Shown: positions 34,783-46,068, numbered from the stretch's first letter. The stretch: 64,000 bases of DNA from Pholis gunnellus (GCA_910591455.2 OU342809.1:14919519-14983518), one strand, 5' to 3'. Notes: generated by a model not told the origin, from the letters alone. Numbers and translations are program-made.

Positions 34783-35756
34783 GAGAGGCAAGCAGAGAGG
34801 AAGGACGAGGGCTAGGGGGTGGCATCCTGGCAAATGTGGAAAGAGGGCCAATTAAAGTGAAAGCAAGGGGAAATATGAATGATTTAGTGCTTAAACACGC
34901 ATGGGGACACACACATATCTGTGTAAAGCACACATTTATTGAATGTAATGTCAAGCTCAGTGTAATCCTACAGGAGCAGCAGTGCTGTGTGTTTTGTTAG
35001 TTTGGACATGAAGCCTAATAACTAAAGGATGAGTGAGTAGCCGACATGAAAGGACTTCTCAGCATCCCCCCCGTGAACACTCTAACTCTGCGGCCCTCAT
35101 GCCACACACTCACTGCTGTTTGACTACAAGAAGAATTTCACATTCAGAAGTTGAGGAGAAAAGAGTTATTGACTCAAATGATACATTCACTCATTTAAGT
35201 TGTATCACCACCTTCATCCATTGAGCTTCTAATCCCCAATAGACGCTGGCGTGAAAGTGGAGCTTCTAGGCCAGATTCCAAACAAACGGTAGCCAGATGA
35301 GCGAGTCTGTGGAAACACACAGTCAAGTATTTTCCACAAGAGGTTCCCCCGAGGAAATTGGTTATTGAAGGCAGTAAGTGCTCCATTGTTTCTATTTTTA
35401 CCAACTTGTAAAAACTCAAAAGTTTCTTTTTCCTGACATTGTGACGTGCTGCACTGATTAATAATTGCGAAGACGAGCATACGATGTGATCGATCACCTG
35501 CTGTGCTGAATCACATTACGTCCCAGTTTTCATGGAGTGACTTGATGAGTGTTTAAACTGTTGTGGTTGAATTTGTGGTCTTTGTTGTGGGACTAAAGAA
35601 AACAACAATAATCTACGGCAGGAAAAGCTTTATTAGCAGTTAATAACCTCAAGTGTGAAAATCTAGGGACTTAAAGAAAACAGGATACACGTAACCTCAA
35701 AACACAAAAAAAAGCACTCGCCCTCATACATCTCTTTCTCTCTCCCACACCGTCTC

Positions 35757-35776
35757 ACACACACACACACACACAC
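35757..35776 (+). repeat. (CA)10 microsatellite
   Basis: Perfect tract. Confidence 0.9.
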
Positions 35777-35902
35777 GCTCACACAGAGTGCAGCCCTATG
35801 TGTGTTTGACTCGTCTAAGTGAGATAATCCAGTTTTCCGGATGAATTCGCCTTTGTGTCCCGAGGGCAGAGATTAAGATAAAGATATTAAACAAACAAGA
35901 AG

Positions 35903-35927
35903 CCCTCCCCTCCCCTCCCCTCCCCCC
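35903..35927 (+). repeat. (CCCCT) minisatellite
   Basis: Four to five CCCCT units. The C-rich strand can form i-motif and the opposite strand a G-quadruplex. Confidence 0.9.
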
Positions 35928-36446
35928 AGCTGCCCGTTTCTCTCCCCCCAGTATCAGCTTCTTCCCTCCTCCATCACATCCTCCCCTTCCTGCGGCCGAG
36001 CCAAGCTTGTTGCTTCACTTTTCCGCTACCAGGCTGGATGAAGACTGTACTTGTCCCAGAGAGGTGCAGGTCCTGAGCAGTCAGTCCCGTAGTAAGTCAG
36101 TCAGGTAATGCACATGGAGAGGGGTGAGTGTGTTGATCTGCAGCATAGTAAACTGCAGCAATGACGTTGTACAAGTGTAGTATAGTGTTTGTTATGGCGA
36201 CAATACAACTTAAGTGCAAAAATAATAAACGCATTGTCCAATATGACAACTCACGCATAAACAAATACTGAAACACTGCAAGTTGTACTCATTAATACAA
36301 CTTTTTTTTAAAACCTGATGAACTAAATTAGTAAAATGCTAATGCTAGGTGTGAGGCCAATAATAGAGTCAAACAAACAGAGTGTTAAAAACTAACTCGT
36401 TTTAAATGCTCCTCGGAGACTTCCTGTTTCTGTTTATGTTTGACTC

Positions 36447-36575
36447 GTATGCATTGTCAGATTGGTGAATGCATTCATTTGCTTGTGTTTTATTTATAGT
36501 TTTTTTCCGTACGTTGTCAAATTGGTAACCATCTCATCTTCCTTTGCTTCCGTTTGGTCCATTTGCTTGTTTTCT
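36447..36575 (+). repeat. Diverged tandem duplication, about 60-bp unit
   Basis: Unit A from 36447 (cgtatgcattgtcagattgg, later catttgcttgtgtttt) is echoed from 36508 (cgtacgttgtcaaattgg, later cctttgcttccgttt). A further catttgcttgttttc follows at about 36560. Similarity is clear but gapped. Confidence 0.5.
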
Positions 36576-36908
36576 TAAGTGTCACTGTGCTGAGCTCATA
36601 TACATACATTGTTGTAACCATCTGTTATTTTATTTTTCTTACATTTGCAATTATCATATTTCGTGGGTTTTTTTGCTCCAGAAGCTGTTTAACCGAGCTG
36701 GTGACCGACCCAGACCTCAACACATCTCATCTCGTGATCGATTTAGTTAGTTATGTGGCACAGACTCCTCTCTTTGAACGTGAGGTCAATGTTTCATTTA
36801 AAGGCAGGAAACCCTCAACTTGCATGGTAAACCTGGTGATAGTGATGGCTATAGAGCTAATCTGAATTTGAGAGGCTCTGAGTACCAGTTTGAATTCTTG
36901 AAAGCCTT

Positions 36909-36993
36909 GAGAGACACAGAGAGGGAAAGGGTGAGAGAGGGAGAGAGATGGGGTTTGAGGGGATAAAGTCGTTGCTGAAAATCCCTCTCTCTC

Positions 36994-37036
<43 letters not shown>
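36909..37036. repeat. GA-rich then (CT)25 tract ending in GCAG
   Basis: Purine-rich 36909-36950 is partly complementary to the (CT) run at 36985-37036. The run ends in GCAG at 37037-37040, which is a good splice-acceptor shape. An open frame beginning EDIEQTHLPPGPIPSALP follows but no donor does. Confidence 0.85.
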
Positions 37037-37039
<3 letters not shown>

Positions 37040-37130
37040 GGAAGACATCGAACAAACACACCTGCCCCCCGGACCAATCCCCTCAGCGCTGCCCCAACTC
37101 TCTGCCTGCCTCCACCATAGAATCACACAC

Positions 37131-37185
37131 TCCCATTCCTCATTACACACAACCACACACAAAACACATAAACGTACTACACACA

Positions 37186-37216
<31 letters not shown>

Positions 37217-37239
37217 AGTCCCATTCCTCATTACACACA
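37131..37239 (+). repeat. 21-bp direct repeat flanking CA-rich DNA
   Basis: A 21-base identical word starting TCCCATTCCTCATTACAC lies at 37131-37151 and 37219-37239, 88 bases apart. The DNA between is a CA/CT-rich tract. This suggests a local tandem duplication later expanded by the microsatellite. Confidence 0.85.
37188..37217 (+). repeat. (CA)13 microsatellite
   Basis: Lies between the two copies of the 21-bp direct repeat. Confidence 0.9.
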
Positions 37240-37450
37240 CCGAGAGCGGAGCAGTGAGAGATCGCGGAGAGCGAGCGGGAGCAGTGCTTTGGTGTAATGG
37301 GAGGAAATGTTGGTGTTTCATCTGGAATTGATGAAGTCTTGTTTCAGCGGCTCTCCCTGGAGCAGGGCCGGCGAGCGCTGGCTGTGTAAATGAAAGGAGC
37401 AGCGGAGGCTGGACCGGAGGAGCAGAGAGCCAGTCGATAGAGCTACTGGA
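37240..37450. promoter_or_regulatory. CpG-richer patch, possible promoter or first exon
   Basis: About fourteen CpG dinucleotides fall within roughly 200 bases (for example gatcgcggagagcgagcggg and gccggcgagcgctgg), in a window where CpG is otherwise sparse. A (CT) tract ending in gcag lies 200 bases upstream. No TATA box is evident. It is far too short for a classical CpG island, and promoter function is inference. Confidence 0.2.
37297..37389 (+). CDS. Small ATG open frame (30 codons) in a CpG-richer patch
   Basis: The ATG has a purine (G) at -3 and G at +4, a good initiation context. Thirty codons follow before TAA at 37387-37389. The peptide begins MGGNVGVSSGIDEVLF and ends in a Leu/Arg/Gln-rich segment. 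Composition is not repeat-driven, unlike most open frames here. It lies in a local CpG cluster (37240-37450). It could be a first coding exon that has read past an unseen donor, an upstream ORF in a 5' UTR, or chance. Confidence 0.15.
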   Translation: MGGNVGVSSGIDEVLFQRLSLEQGRRALAV

Positions 37451-37899
37451 GAGTAATACTGAGCTGCTTAGAGACTCACAGCTTTAGGAACAGGAGAGGG
37501 CTCTTTCACGAAATAAAATGTCTACATTGGTAATTGACGGGGAGTACAGCTAGAGCAGTTTTAAAGAAAAAGGAAGAAGCAAGAAAAAACGTCTCGCTTT
37601 CCTAGAAATAGAGCATGTAAATGTGGGACATTTTATCATCCCGGCAAACATTATCTGAAAAACAAACACTGAGGCTACAATAAAAACACAGTTGATGATA
37701 AGATAGAAAACAGACCTCTAAAGCAAACATACAGCCTTTTAACAACAAAATAAGTGCGCATTTGCAGTTTTCTTTTTCTTGTTGCGTGTCCTGTTCAGCG
37801 TCACAAACCCGCCAGAACACAGGGTTAGTAAACAGTGGAAATGTTACGTTGGTTACTAGCTTTTTCTATCTGTCACTGTCTTGTATCAGTCTCTCTTTG

Positions 37900-38240
37900 A
37901 AACTCTGTGCCGACTAATTTGGAGCGATGTTCGAGCGCTGCTTTGACGTAGAGACGGAGAGAATTTGTGGCTGAGATGACAGAGAGTCACAGAAGTTACC
38001 GCGTAGCATATGGCGTCGCCGGAAAAAAGGGCGGAAATTAGCGTGCACATCCGGGTGTCATGTTTCTATCACTGCCAATCAAAATTGGAGGCAATAAACA
38101 TCGGTGACAACTACAGAATCATTTGTACTGAAAGAATGCTGATTGAAACATTTAAACCAGATTTTAGTGGGTGTTTTAGTCCAGTTGGAAAGTCTACATG
38201 TATATTAATACCATTTCTAATATAATGATCTGTTTTATGC
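37900..38240. other. CpG-containing block, unassigned (old repeat or promoter)
   Basis: The stretch holds several CpG sites (gagcgatgttcgagcgctgc, atggcgtcgccggaa, acatccgggtg) and then becomes AT-rich. An ATG frame of 71 codons starts at 38010 but its C-terminal half has no protein character. An old dispersed repeat or a weak TATA-less promoter are both possible. I could not decide. Confidence 0.2.
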
Positions 38241-38734
38241 ATTTTTATATTTGCACAGTTTTCCGAACTCAACTTTCCTCATCTCTTCTCTGGAAGTGGT
38301 TCTTCAAACAAAACGACGGGCACTGATAAACCCTGACCTGGTATGTACAGACGAGCGAGAGAAGACTTGTGCATGAGCACGTATCTTGAATGATGTAAGA
38401 GGTCTTAGATCTAATAAAGCCAGTGTAGAGGCTGATGTAAATGCTTGTTCTAATAAAACCCTGGTGTTCGGGGGTGTGCAGAAGCAGATTTAAGTGCTTG
38501 TTATAATCAAGCTCAACTGTACTCTCCAGTCAGAGAGCGTTGTCTCAGGTTAAGCAGACAGAGATGAAAGGAGGAGGAAAAGGTCACCTCTACAGACAGA
38601 CTGTAATCCATTGAGTCCTGAAGAGACACAAACTTGACTTTTCAAACCATGACGTTGAAACAAAACTACAACGATCAGAAGAATTCATCACTTTTTTGCT
38701 TGCTGTAGCAACAAAAAGTAGTTCATAACTAATT

Positions 38735-38770
38735 TAGATTAATATATATATATATATATATATATATTAA

Positions 38771-38814
<44 letters not shown>
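38735..38814. repeat. 40-bp AT palindrome followed by (TA) tract
   Basis: Positions 38735-38774 form a perfect palindrome (TAGATTAA, alternating TA core, TTAATCTA). An uninterrupted (TA) tract to 38814 follows. Such sequence extrudes cruciforms easily and is often unstable in clones. Confidence 0.9.
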
Positions 38815-38817
<3 letters not shown>

Positions 38818-39635
38818 TGTTGTACTTGTAAGACAGATCTTATTATTATAGCACCTTTTCCAGATTAGAAGTCTCACAAAGGGTCTCACAATTAAAGACA
38901 TGAAAAGGTGGCACAATATAAAGGTAATAAATAAATAAATAGAGTGTGCATGCATTGAAAGTATAGGAAAGAAAACAGCTTACATACAAACTAATGTACT
39001 GTAATGCCTAATCTCATTTCAATCTTGATAGATGAATGATTAAAAAAAACAAATGTACACACAGGAAGAGAAACATCACTCAGCATCGTTCATTTGCATT
39101 GTGAGCTATAAAGCAGTTCAGACATTAGGAGGAATTCCGATCTTTGGGCCAAATAGAGAGACGCCTATTAGTCAGATCAGACATTTAGACAGTCCAACAG
39201 TGTTCAAGCACATGGCCTTGACCGGGACAGCTGTTATGACGGTTGGCTAAGACTTCGCTGACAGAGAGAGAGAGATAACGATGGGGAGAAAGCCTCCGAC
39301 TCCTCGCTCACAACTGACCAAAGAAGAATGCACTCCAGTCTCCACACACACGGATCACACAGACAGATACACAGTGCATAGGGCCATCTCAGCCTGATTG
39401 GTCTAAGAGAGGAGAGATTAATTAACATTTTTATGTAAATGAGGCGTTTGTGTCTAATTATTTCTGTTATTCCAGCGGCAGCAGGCTTTGATGTGCCAGC
39501 GGTGGATTTAAATAGAGGGAGATTTCCATCACATCCTCCCTCTGCGTCACAGCCAGCCAGGAGACAGAGACAGCAGAGATTACACACTCCGCTGGGACAC
39601 ACACACATACACTGTCTTGTCTTGCACACAAATTT

Positions 39636-39692
39636 TCACACGCACACGCACGCACGCACACGCACACACATACACACACACACACACACACA
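39636..39692 (+). repeat. (CACG)/(CA) compound tract
   Basis: CACGCACG units then (CA) with one ATA. Confidence 0.95.
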
Positions 39693-40207
39693 GTTATTTT
39701 ACCTCAGAGGAAAAGTCCTTCTGCGTTTTTGTGTATTTGTTGCCAATGCTCGCACACAAGCGTTCGCATGTTCACAAACCCACACTCCCCCGCTCCTCCC
39801 AGTTGAGGCAGTCGAGTGTTGGAGATGGGGAACCCTTAATTGGCAGAGCATTCATCAGTGTGTTATCTATCTGAGGGAGCGAGAGCCTCTATGGCCTGTT
39901 TGGTGCTAGTTTATGAGCTGATATTAAAGGCTGTTAAAGTACATAAAGGGGATAAACTTTTACAACCTGAACTTATAGCCAGAAACACAGGCAGCGTCAT
40001 AAAGGGCCGATGTACATTCTGCACACACTGCACCGCCAGGTCAAAAAGTCTACATGTACAGTAACTCTGGAGCATCTGTGGATGAATTGGGCAATTTACC
40101 TGAAGGGCAAGAAACTCTCAAAAGACAAAAAAAGGAAATGGTGTGGCAGCACCAAGGCAGTTTCAACTGAATTTATTTTCCTTCAACAATACTGAAATCT
40201 AAAGTTA

Positions 40208-40545
40208 AAAAGGTACCCTGTGCAGTGCTAAGGAGCAATGTTTTTACGAGTTGTGTTTGTACCATGCACAGCACAAGGACAGGTGGGTGATACGATACAC
40301 ATTCCTGCTGCCGGTTTCAGGCTACTGCTCTGATCGGCAGTTGGCGCAACTGCGCAATGCGCTTCTCACATGCCATAACCATGTGCGTAATGCAAGATTT
40401 CAAATATTTGCAAATGTTTTTGAGGAAGGCATTCAACACATCTTTTGGACCTCAGGGATACACACAAAGTGTTTTGGTAATAAACATAACTTTTATTTGT
40501 TTACAGGATAAATAGAGCAACTTTAAATGTGTTACTCGAGTGTGA
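40208..40545. mobile_element. Possible dispersed repeat with short inverted ends
   Basis: The segment starts taaagttaaaaaggtaccct and ends with caactttaaatgtg, so the TAAAGTT end is inverted at the other side. Between them lies a compact stretch that is GC-richer than its AT-rich flanks (ggcagttggcgcaactgcgc and neighbours), with several CpG sites. It looks like a MITE or SINE-type insertion. I have only a vague memory of similar fish sequences, so family and borders are uncertain. Confidence 0.35.
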
Positions 40546-42360
40546 TACCTAACATTTCATTGATATGACTGATGTTAATACGGAAATTAAAGCTCAATAT
40601 TTAAAAACATTCCGATATCAACATCAACCAGGATGTTATTCTTATATTTTTGTTAATTATGGCTTTTGGTCACAACCTTTTACTCATCATTATTGTAGAG
40701 ATTATTTTAGAATAATCTTACTCCTTGCCAATCAGTGGCGTTCTTGTTGAAGTATCCCAAGTTTCCCAACTCTTCAAAACGGAGGTGGTGAGTAAAAGGT
40801 TAGCGTAGCAAACATCATGATGGAAAAAAATGTGAATAAAAAAAAAAAAACAGGTTGACAAATTTCCCTTCAACTCACTGGTCTCATTTTGATGAAACCT
40901 AACTTCATTCATAGCGTGAAAGGTTTGTTTCTTATCCTATAATCTCTTTCCTTGCCCACTGGCTTTTAGTCAGGAAGGTGAAGAAAAAAGGAGACGCCCA
41001 ACAATATGGCCCGGCCTGTGGAGAGCCATGGAGGAGACTGACAGAGGACTGCTGACAAAAAGGCAGTTTGAGTTAGAAAGAAAGGCGGACATAAAGAGGG
41101 AGAAAAAGTGTCCGAAAAGGGAGAGGCGGGAGAAAACACATCTAAGCACTGTGTACAAACAGGTATCAGAGAGGCAGAGAAATGAGGGTTATTCCTGAAG
41201 GGGCTTTAGCATCTAATCCTACAAGTGTTCCCTCCGTGCCCACTATAATAATGTAAAGGCCTGAAACAAACATTGTGATAACACCATGACACTGTATCCT
41301 GTCACTCTGAGCCTCAGGGAGCCAAAATACCAGATATCCCTCTCTTTCATAACTCCTGACACTGCCTGCTCTCCTCCCCGAGTTCTCCCAGCTTACATTC
41401 ATCCTTACACCGCCGTCAGGTAACACACACTCAAACACAGAGACACATACACACACGTAGTGCATATGCCCCAACATGTTCTCCACACACATATTCCTGC
41501 ATGCACCTGTATTCACGCTGCTGTGCGTTTCAACCACATCATAGGATTTTCGTTCTATTCATAACGTCCTGCAATGTTATGGGAAGTTATACTCTCCATT
41601 GACTCCACAGATAAGAGCCTTGCTTCAATTACATGTAGTGAACCCAGCAGGGCTTTAATCTGCATGTTAGCAGGAGGATAACTAGCTTTCTCTCTCTGTC
41701 CAATCTCCACCCTTTTCTTTTCTGTCTGACACTTCATGTGCTGCTGATAGGGATCACAGAGTGTATTATCACAGAGAGTATGGGCTGTGCTATCAAAGTG
41801 GGGAGTATTGCTGTCTGCCTGTGCACGTGCGAGCACATGGCATATGGGTGTGCGTTTGTGGGGTTAATAAACAAATTCTAGAGGTATTTTAAATTGCCCG
41901 AAAAGCCCTGACCATCGGTTCCTTTTGGTGTTGGCTTTGTAGAGCGAAGGTTTATGGTGACTTCCTTTTTTTCCCCCAACCTCCTTCAACGCTTTATAGC
42001 TCTGCATAGTCATACGTTATTTTGGGGGGGAATCCGTCTTGTTAAAGGTCTTTACAGTGAAATATGTGCAGAGATCATGTGGGCTTTTCTCATACCATTC
42101 AGAGAGATTGCAAACATGACAGGGAAGCACAAATAATGTCTCATGAAAATAGATATGATGCAAATAAAAATGCAGATGTGTCAAGACCTCTCTCTGGAGC
42201 GACAGCCTAACTGCTCATAATGTTATATGTTATATGTTCAGCTTTTCTGAATGGTCCATTTTCCATTTCCAGTGTTGAAACCCGCTCATAGAGACCATTG
42301 ATCCAGAGACAAGCTGCCTTGATTGATCGTTGGGAGACGCTGGCATTATGGGCATCTTTG

Positions 42361-42384
42361 TGTGAGTGTGTGTGTGTGTGTGAA

Positions 42385-42421
<37 letters not shown>

Positions 42422-42431
42422 GAGAGAGAGT
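42361..42431 (+). repeat. (TG)-(GA) compound tract
   Basis: TG to about 42382, then (GA) with one GCGA interruption to 42431. Confidence 0.95.
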
Positions 42432-42953
42432 GCGGGTGTAGAAGGAGGCAAAGCGGGTATTAGTCTGATGAAGTCATACAGGAAATCAATGTGGTATTGA
42501 AAGGAGAAAAATGCCCTGCCCAGGGGTGGTTGCACACGGGCCCGCACACAAACACACAGACACACTTAACAATGAGACAAAGTGTGATGTGCTATGAGGA
42601 AAAAAGACAAAAGGCTTGATACTGAAAAATGAGTTGGTGATACGTCAAGTTCAAGTACAATGCTAAGGAGAGAGAAAGGCCAAAACAGGCGTTCAGATAC
42701 TTTTATTGGTGGTACGTTGCATCTGAATGTTGATGCCTTAGCGAGCGTGTACATGTGCTTCAGACTATAGGTTTCCATATAGGAATTTGTGTGCATTCTG
42801 TATATCAAACGTCTCAGAGTGCAGGGCCGGCTCCAGGAGAGCAAGTGTTTAATAATGTATGGGGCCCAGACACAGGGCCCTATAGATGGAGATGGACTCG
42901 GTGACTGAATTGTCAAGACACACATACACAGATCTGCGCACACACAAAAGAAA

Positions 42954-42971
42954 ACACACACACACACACAA
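42954..42971 (+). repeat. (CA)8 microsatellite
   Basis: Short tract, with more CA-like DNA to about 43020. Confidence 0.85.
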
Positions 42972-43079
42972 ACTATACTCCATCTTGCTCTCACTTACAT
43001 ACACACATAAACATACACAGCAGTCCGTCTTAGCCGCGCTTCTCTTGATCTCCACTCCGACCACATTAATTGTTAATAA

Positions 43080-43095
43080 AGCCGGGGCCCCGGCT
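43080..43095. repeat. Perfect 16-bp GC palindrome
   Basis: AGCCGGGGCCCCGGCT is its own reverse complement. It sits between AT-rich flanks (gttaataaa and gattactaaag). It contains overlapping TFAP2-like cores. Confidence 0.85.
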
Positions 43096-43154
43096 GATTA
43101 CTAAAGATTATTCTGCTGTTTATTCTGATCAATAGAGCATTTCTATTCCTGCAG

Positions 43155-43225
43155 GCCCTCATAGAGATGTTTGAAGGAGTGAGCGAGGGAGGGAAGCAAA
43201 GACAGAGAGACAGTGAGAGAAAGAG
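43155..43225 (+). CDS. Possible 71-nt exon, gene unknown
   Basis: The acceptor is strong (tttctattcctgcag, ending 43154) and the donor is good (AAAGAG then gtgggt, from 43226). Only one frame is open. It starts ALIEMFEGVSEGG and continues into a basic Arg/Lys/Gln-rich tail that owes much to a purine-rich sequence. The first nine residues look protein-like; the remainder is low complexity. No flanking exon was seen. Confidence 0.2.
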
Positions 43226-43723
43226 GTGGGTCCATATCTTAACGACTTTGGTCGCAGCAGTGTCTCCAGTGCCTACTGGAGCTCAGAGCTCAGAGGGGAA
43301 GTTAGCTAGATCTTAGCCTTGGGCTACAGCTCATGATTTCTACCGGCAACTTCAGGACCCGGAGCCCGGCTTTGACTCGAGTGGATATTAATTTCACTGA
43401 CCAAGTGGCAGACAGAGGTGCTCCATAAGACCATCAGTCACCAGCCCTGAGCTACTCAGCGGCTATTACTATGGTAATCTACACCCCGGGCCCGCGTGTG
43501 CATGTCTGCTTGAGAGTACACAGGTTTTGTGTATACGTGTGCAAGAGGGCGGGAGAAAGACAACAGAGAGGGATTGAGCAACTACTGTAAGCGTGTATCA
43601 ACACTCATTAACAGAGACACACAATTACGTAGTCCCACACTTGTGTTTCTGTTCAACCGGCATATGATGTTCACAGAGTAATTAATCATAAAAGGCGGAG
43701 AGGGGGAGGAGATGAGGAAGGGG

Positions 43724-43746
43724 GTGGTGGTGGTGGTGGTGGTGGG
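43724..43746 (+). repeat. (GGT)7 microsatellite
   Basis: GGT units ending in six G. Strong G-quadruplex potential. Confidence 0.9.
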
Positions 43747-44047
43747 GGGACAACATTATGAGTCTGGGTAATTGTCTAATTTTCTTTCAGAGAGCCCAAC
43801 GAGGAATTAGAAAACAAACTGCTAGTGCCGTTGCTCCGTTCCACCGTTGAAGGATGAGGAAGGCTATCAAAGCCTCCACAATTCACTAAGTGTAATAAAA
43901 AATAAAAACCAGTAAAGACATTTGTTCAAAAGTTACGGTTTCCCATTTGGTCGCTAATGACTGGATGTTTTAATTCACCCAAAAAGGGTAAACGTGGTTA
44001 ATACCGAAACGCACTGGAGTGGCAAAAGATGTCCTGCATGTAGAAAT

Positions 44048-44090
44048 ACACACACGCGCATGTGTGCGCGTGTGTGTGTGTGTGTGTGTG
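44048..44090. repeat. Alternating purine-pyrimidine tract with 13-bp inverted repeat
   Basis: ACACACACGCGCA (44048-44060), TGTG, then TGCGCGTGTGTGT (44065-44077), continuing as (GT) to 44090. The whole 43 bases alternate purine and pyrimidine with two GCGC cores, the classical Z-DNA pattern. Confidence 0.9.
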
Positions 44091-44589
44091 TTTACACCAG
44101 GGTACATTTTTGCACAAACATGCAGATGCTTATGGATGCACAAACCAGCTGTCATATAGATGGAAGAACACAAACATTCTCACACAACAATACTTTCGCA
44201 CAAAAGGCGCAGTCGAAGCATTGTGGATTTTGGGTAGCTTTAAGGGACAAGAAGTCAAATTATCATCACAGCTCAGAGGTATTACTCTCTAAATCCACTA
44301 TCACTGAAGGAGAGAGACGGCTGAACAGGATGGGCCTCAGACAGACAGACAGGCAGACGCTAACTTGTTAGCCTTCCGGTCACCCATACCAAGTTCTGCT
44401 CACGGTAGCACTTTACTTTAAAGCTCTCTCTTTTCAGCAGGATAAAATAACACGGTAAAAGTGTGAAAACAACTTAAAGTTACCTGCACTTCAGTAAAAG
44501 CTGTTTCTCCCCCTAAAATTAATTGCTTCTTACTGGGGACATTGAGTGCACATGACAGTGAAAGTCAAAGAGGCAGGAAGGCATCGCCT

Positions 44590-44760
44590 CGGTCCTCCTT
44601 TGTTCGGTAAATGACTAAATATTTAATGTTCCGGGGCTCTTAAGATTAAAGGTAACATGTTGTCAGTAATAGTGGAGCTACTTCAAAGGACGTAAATTAT
44701 GCATTTCTTCCTTTAGCAGAGAAATCAAAGCAGGTAATGAAGATTAAAGTTTGTGGACCT
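44590..44760. promoter_or_regulatory. Enhancer-like block
   Basis: Repeat-free sequence with gtaaatgactaaatatttaa, aagattaaaggtaac, gtaaattatgcatttcttcc and gaagattaaagtttgtgg. TAAAT/ATTAAA cores and an ATTATGCAT octamer-like site are packed together. Candidate only. Confidence 0.2.
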
Positions 44761-45499
44761 CCATTCTCTCTCTGGTTGAGGAGAAAGCAGGAGAGGAGAC
44801 GAAGAGAGAAGGAAGAGGACCTGCGTTAGGAAGGTTAATCTATTCGGAGTGTGGGTTATCTGATTAAAGAATCATTGTGTTCATTTAATCTGTTCCAGTG
44901 AAGCTGGTGTATGGAGCCGGGTGATAGTGGCGGGGCAGGGGCCCAGCCACCACTGTCAAGAGGCGCTGAAGCCAAACCAAAGTGGCAATCAAAGAAGTGC
45001 ATGACTTTGGGGAGACGCGCAGAAACCCGCTACGTTGTTCAAAGTTCACTTGGATTTGATGTAGACAGGAGGAAGAATTAAAGAGCTTCGAGTCACAACA
45101 GCTTTCAAAGTGCAGTTATAAAGCTTTGTCCAAAACATGCCATTTGACACAATCTCACTGCTGTTCTCTTTAACCTTTTCCCCCCTTTGGTGTATCTGTG
45201 TGTACAGATGGAGACTACGCTGTTTCTATCAGTCCCGGACATGTTTTAGTCTGTGCAGAGCTGTGCTTACGAGTCCCCCTCGGGGCTATATTTCACTCCT
45301 CTCTGCCTCTCTCAGACACCGGTTACAGCACAATCCCACTGGCCACCAGAAGGAGTTGACATTTAGAAACACAGGATTTTTTCTTTTTTTTTTTTTAGTT
45401 CTCTAACAGTCTGTGCTCCTCCGTGAGAAATGAAGAAAGAGACGGGAGACGCTAAAAAGGAGAAGCGAGGCGCTTAGCCCCCTCTTCACACCCATCCGC

Positions 45500-45740
45500 T
45501 CCGCGCCAGCCATCATTTAGGCTATCCCACAATGCACCTCACAAAGGCCCCAACAGAAGAGTCAAGCCCATTAGCCTAGCGACGGGAGCGCTAATCGTCA
45601 CATTCCATTACAGTTGATGGCAGCCTGGTGATTCTAATGTCCATTTGGAAGAAGTCACACGAGGGCCGACGTTGCGTCACCAGAGCAAAAGGGGGACCCG
45701 AACCAAAGAACGACTTTAAGGTGACAGAGGGTCGGCAATC
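45500..45740. promoter_or_regulatory. Enhancer-like block
   Basis: The block contains ctatcccacaatgcacctc (a TCCCACAATGCA-like motif reminiscent of the ZNF143/Ronin site), gagcgctaatcgtcac, tccattacagttgatgg and cgttgcgtcacc (CRE-like). No open frame spans it. Functional reading is inference. Confidence 0.2.
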
Positions 45741-46046
45741 ACAATTATTCATTTATTATTATTTGAGTGTTTGAGCCTTTAACTATATTCCTCATGATTT
45801 GGGTTGAAGACACTTACCTCACACCTGATCCCCCTGATCCAAACCAGCACAACGACAACCCCTCCACAGAGCATCACTGTACAAACTGCACTCGTGTGAA
45901 GCTGAGACAGTGTCGAGAGAGGCACAAATGTGAAGTGAACAAAGCCCAGCATTATTCTATTGGAATCAGATTCCTCTTTAACTGAACATAGACTTATCGA
46001 TCACCACGGAGCTACACAAGAGCAGCTTCCAAATGAAGGAAGGTGT

Positions 46047-46068
46047 GAGAGAGAGAGAGAGAGAGAGA
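46047..46068 (+). repeat. (GA)11 microsatellite
   Basis: Perfect tract in a purine-rich zone. Confidence 0.9.

Larger units (their letters stand above)
32858..36446. other. Quiet AT-rich stretch
   Basis: Short frames only, no recognised motif clusters. Purine-rich around the G34 run and CCCCT units at 35903. Confidence 0.6.
38815..42360. other. Non-coding stretch
   Basis: CA-like DNA at 39600-39690 and the possible repeat at 40208-40545. The 123-codon minus frame at 41166-41537 has no family features. Confidence 0.6.

Noticed and set aside
34621..34954. Proline-run frames on the minus strand
   Set aside because: Direct consequence of the G34 homopolymer.
45193..45357. Exon-like frame after tgtgtgtacag
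   Set aside because: Ends in TGA without donor or polyadenylation signal nearby.
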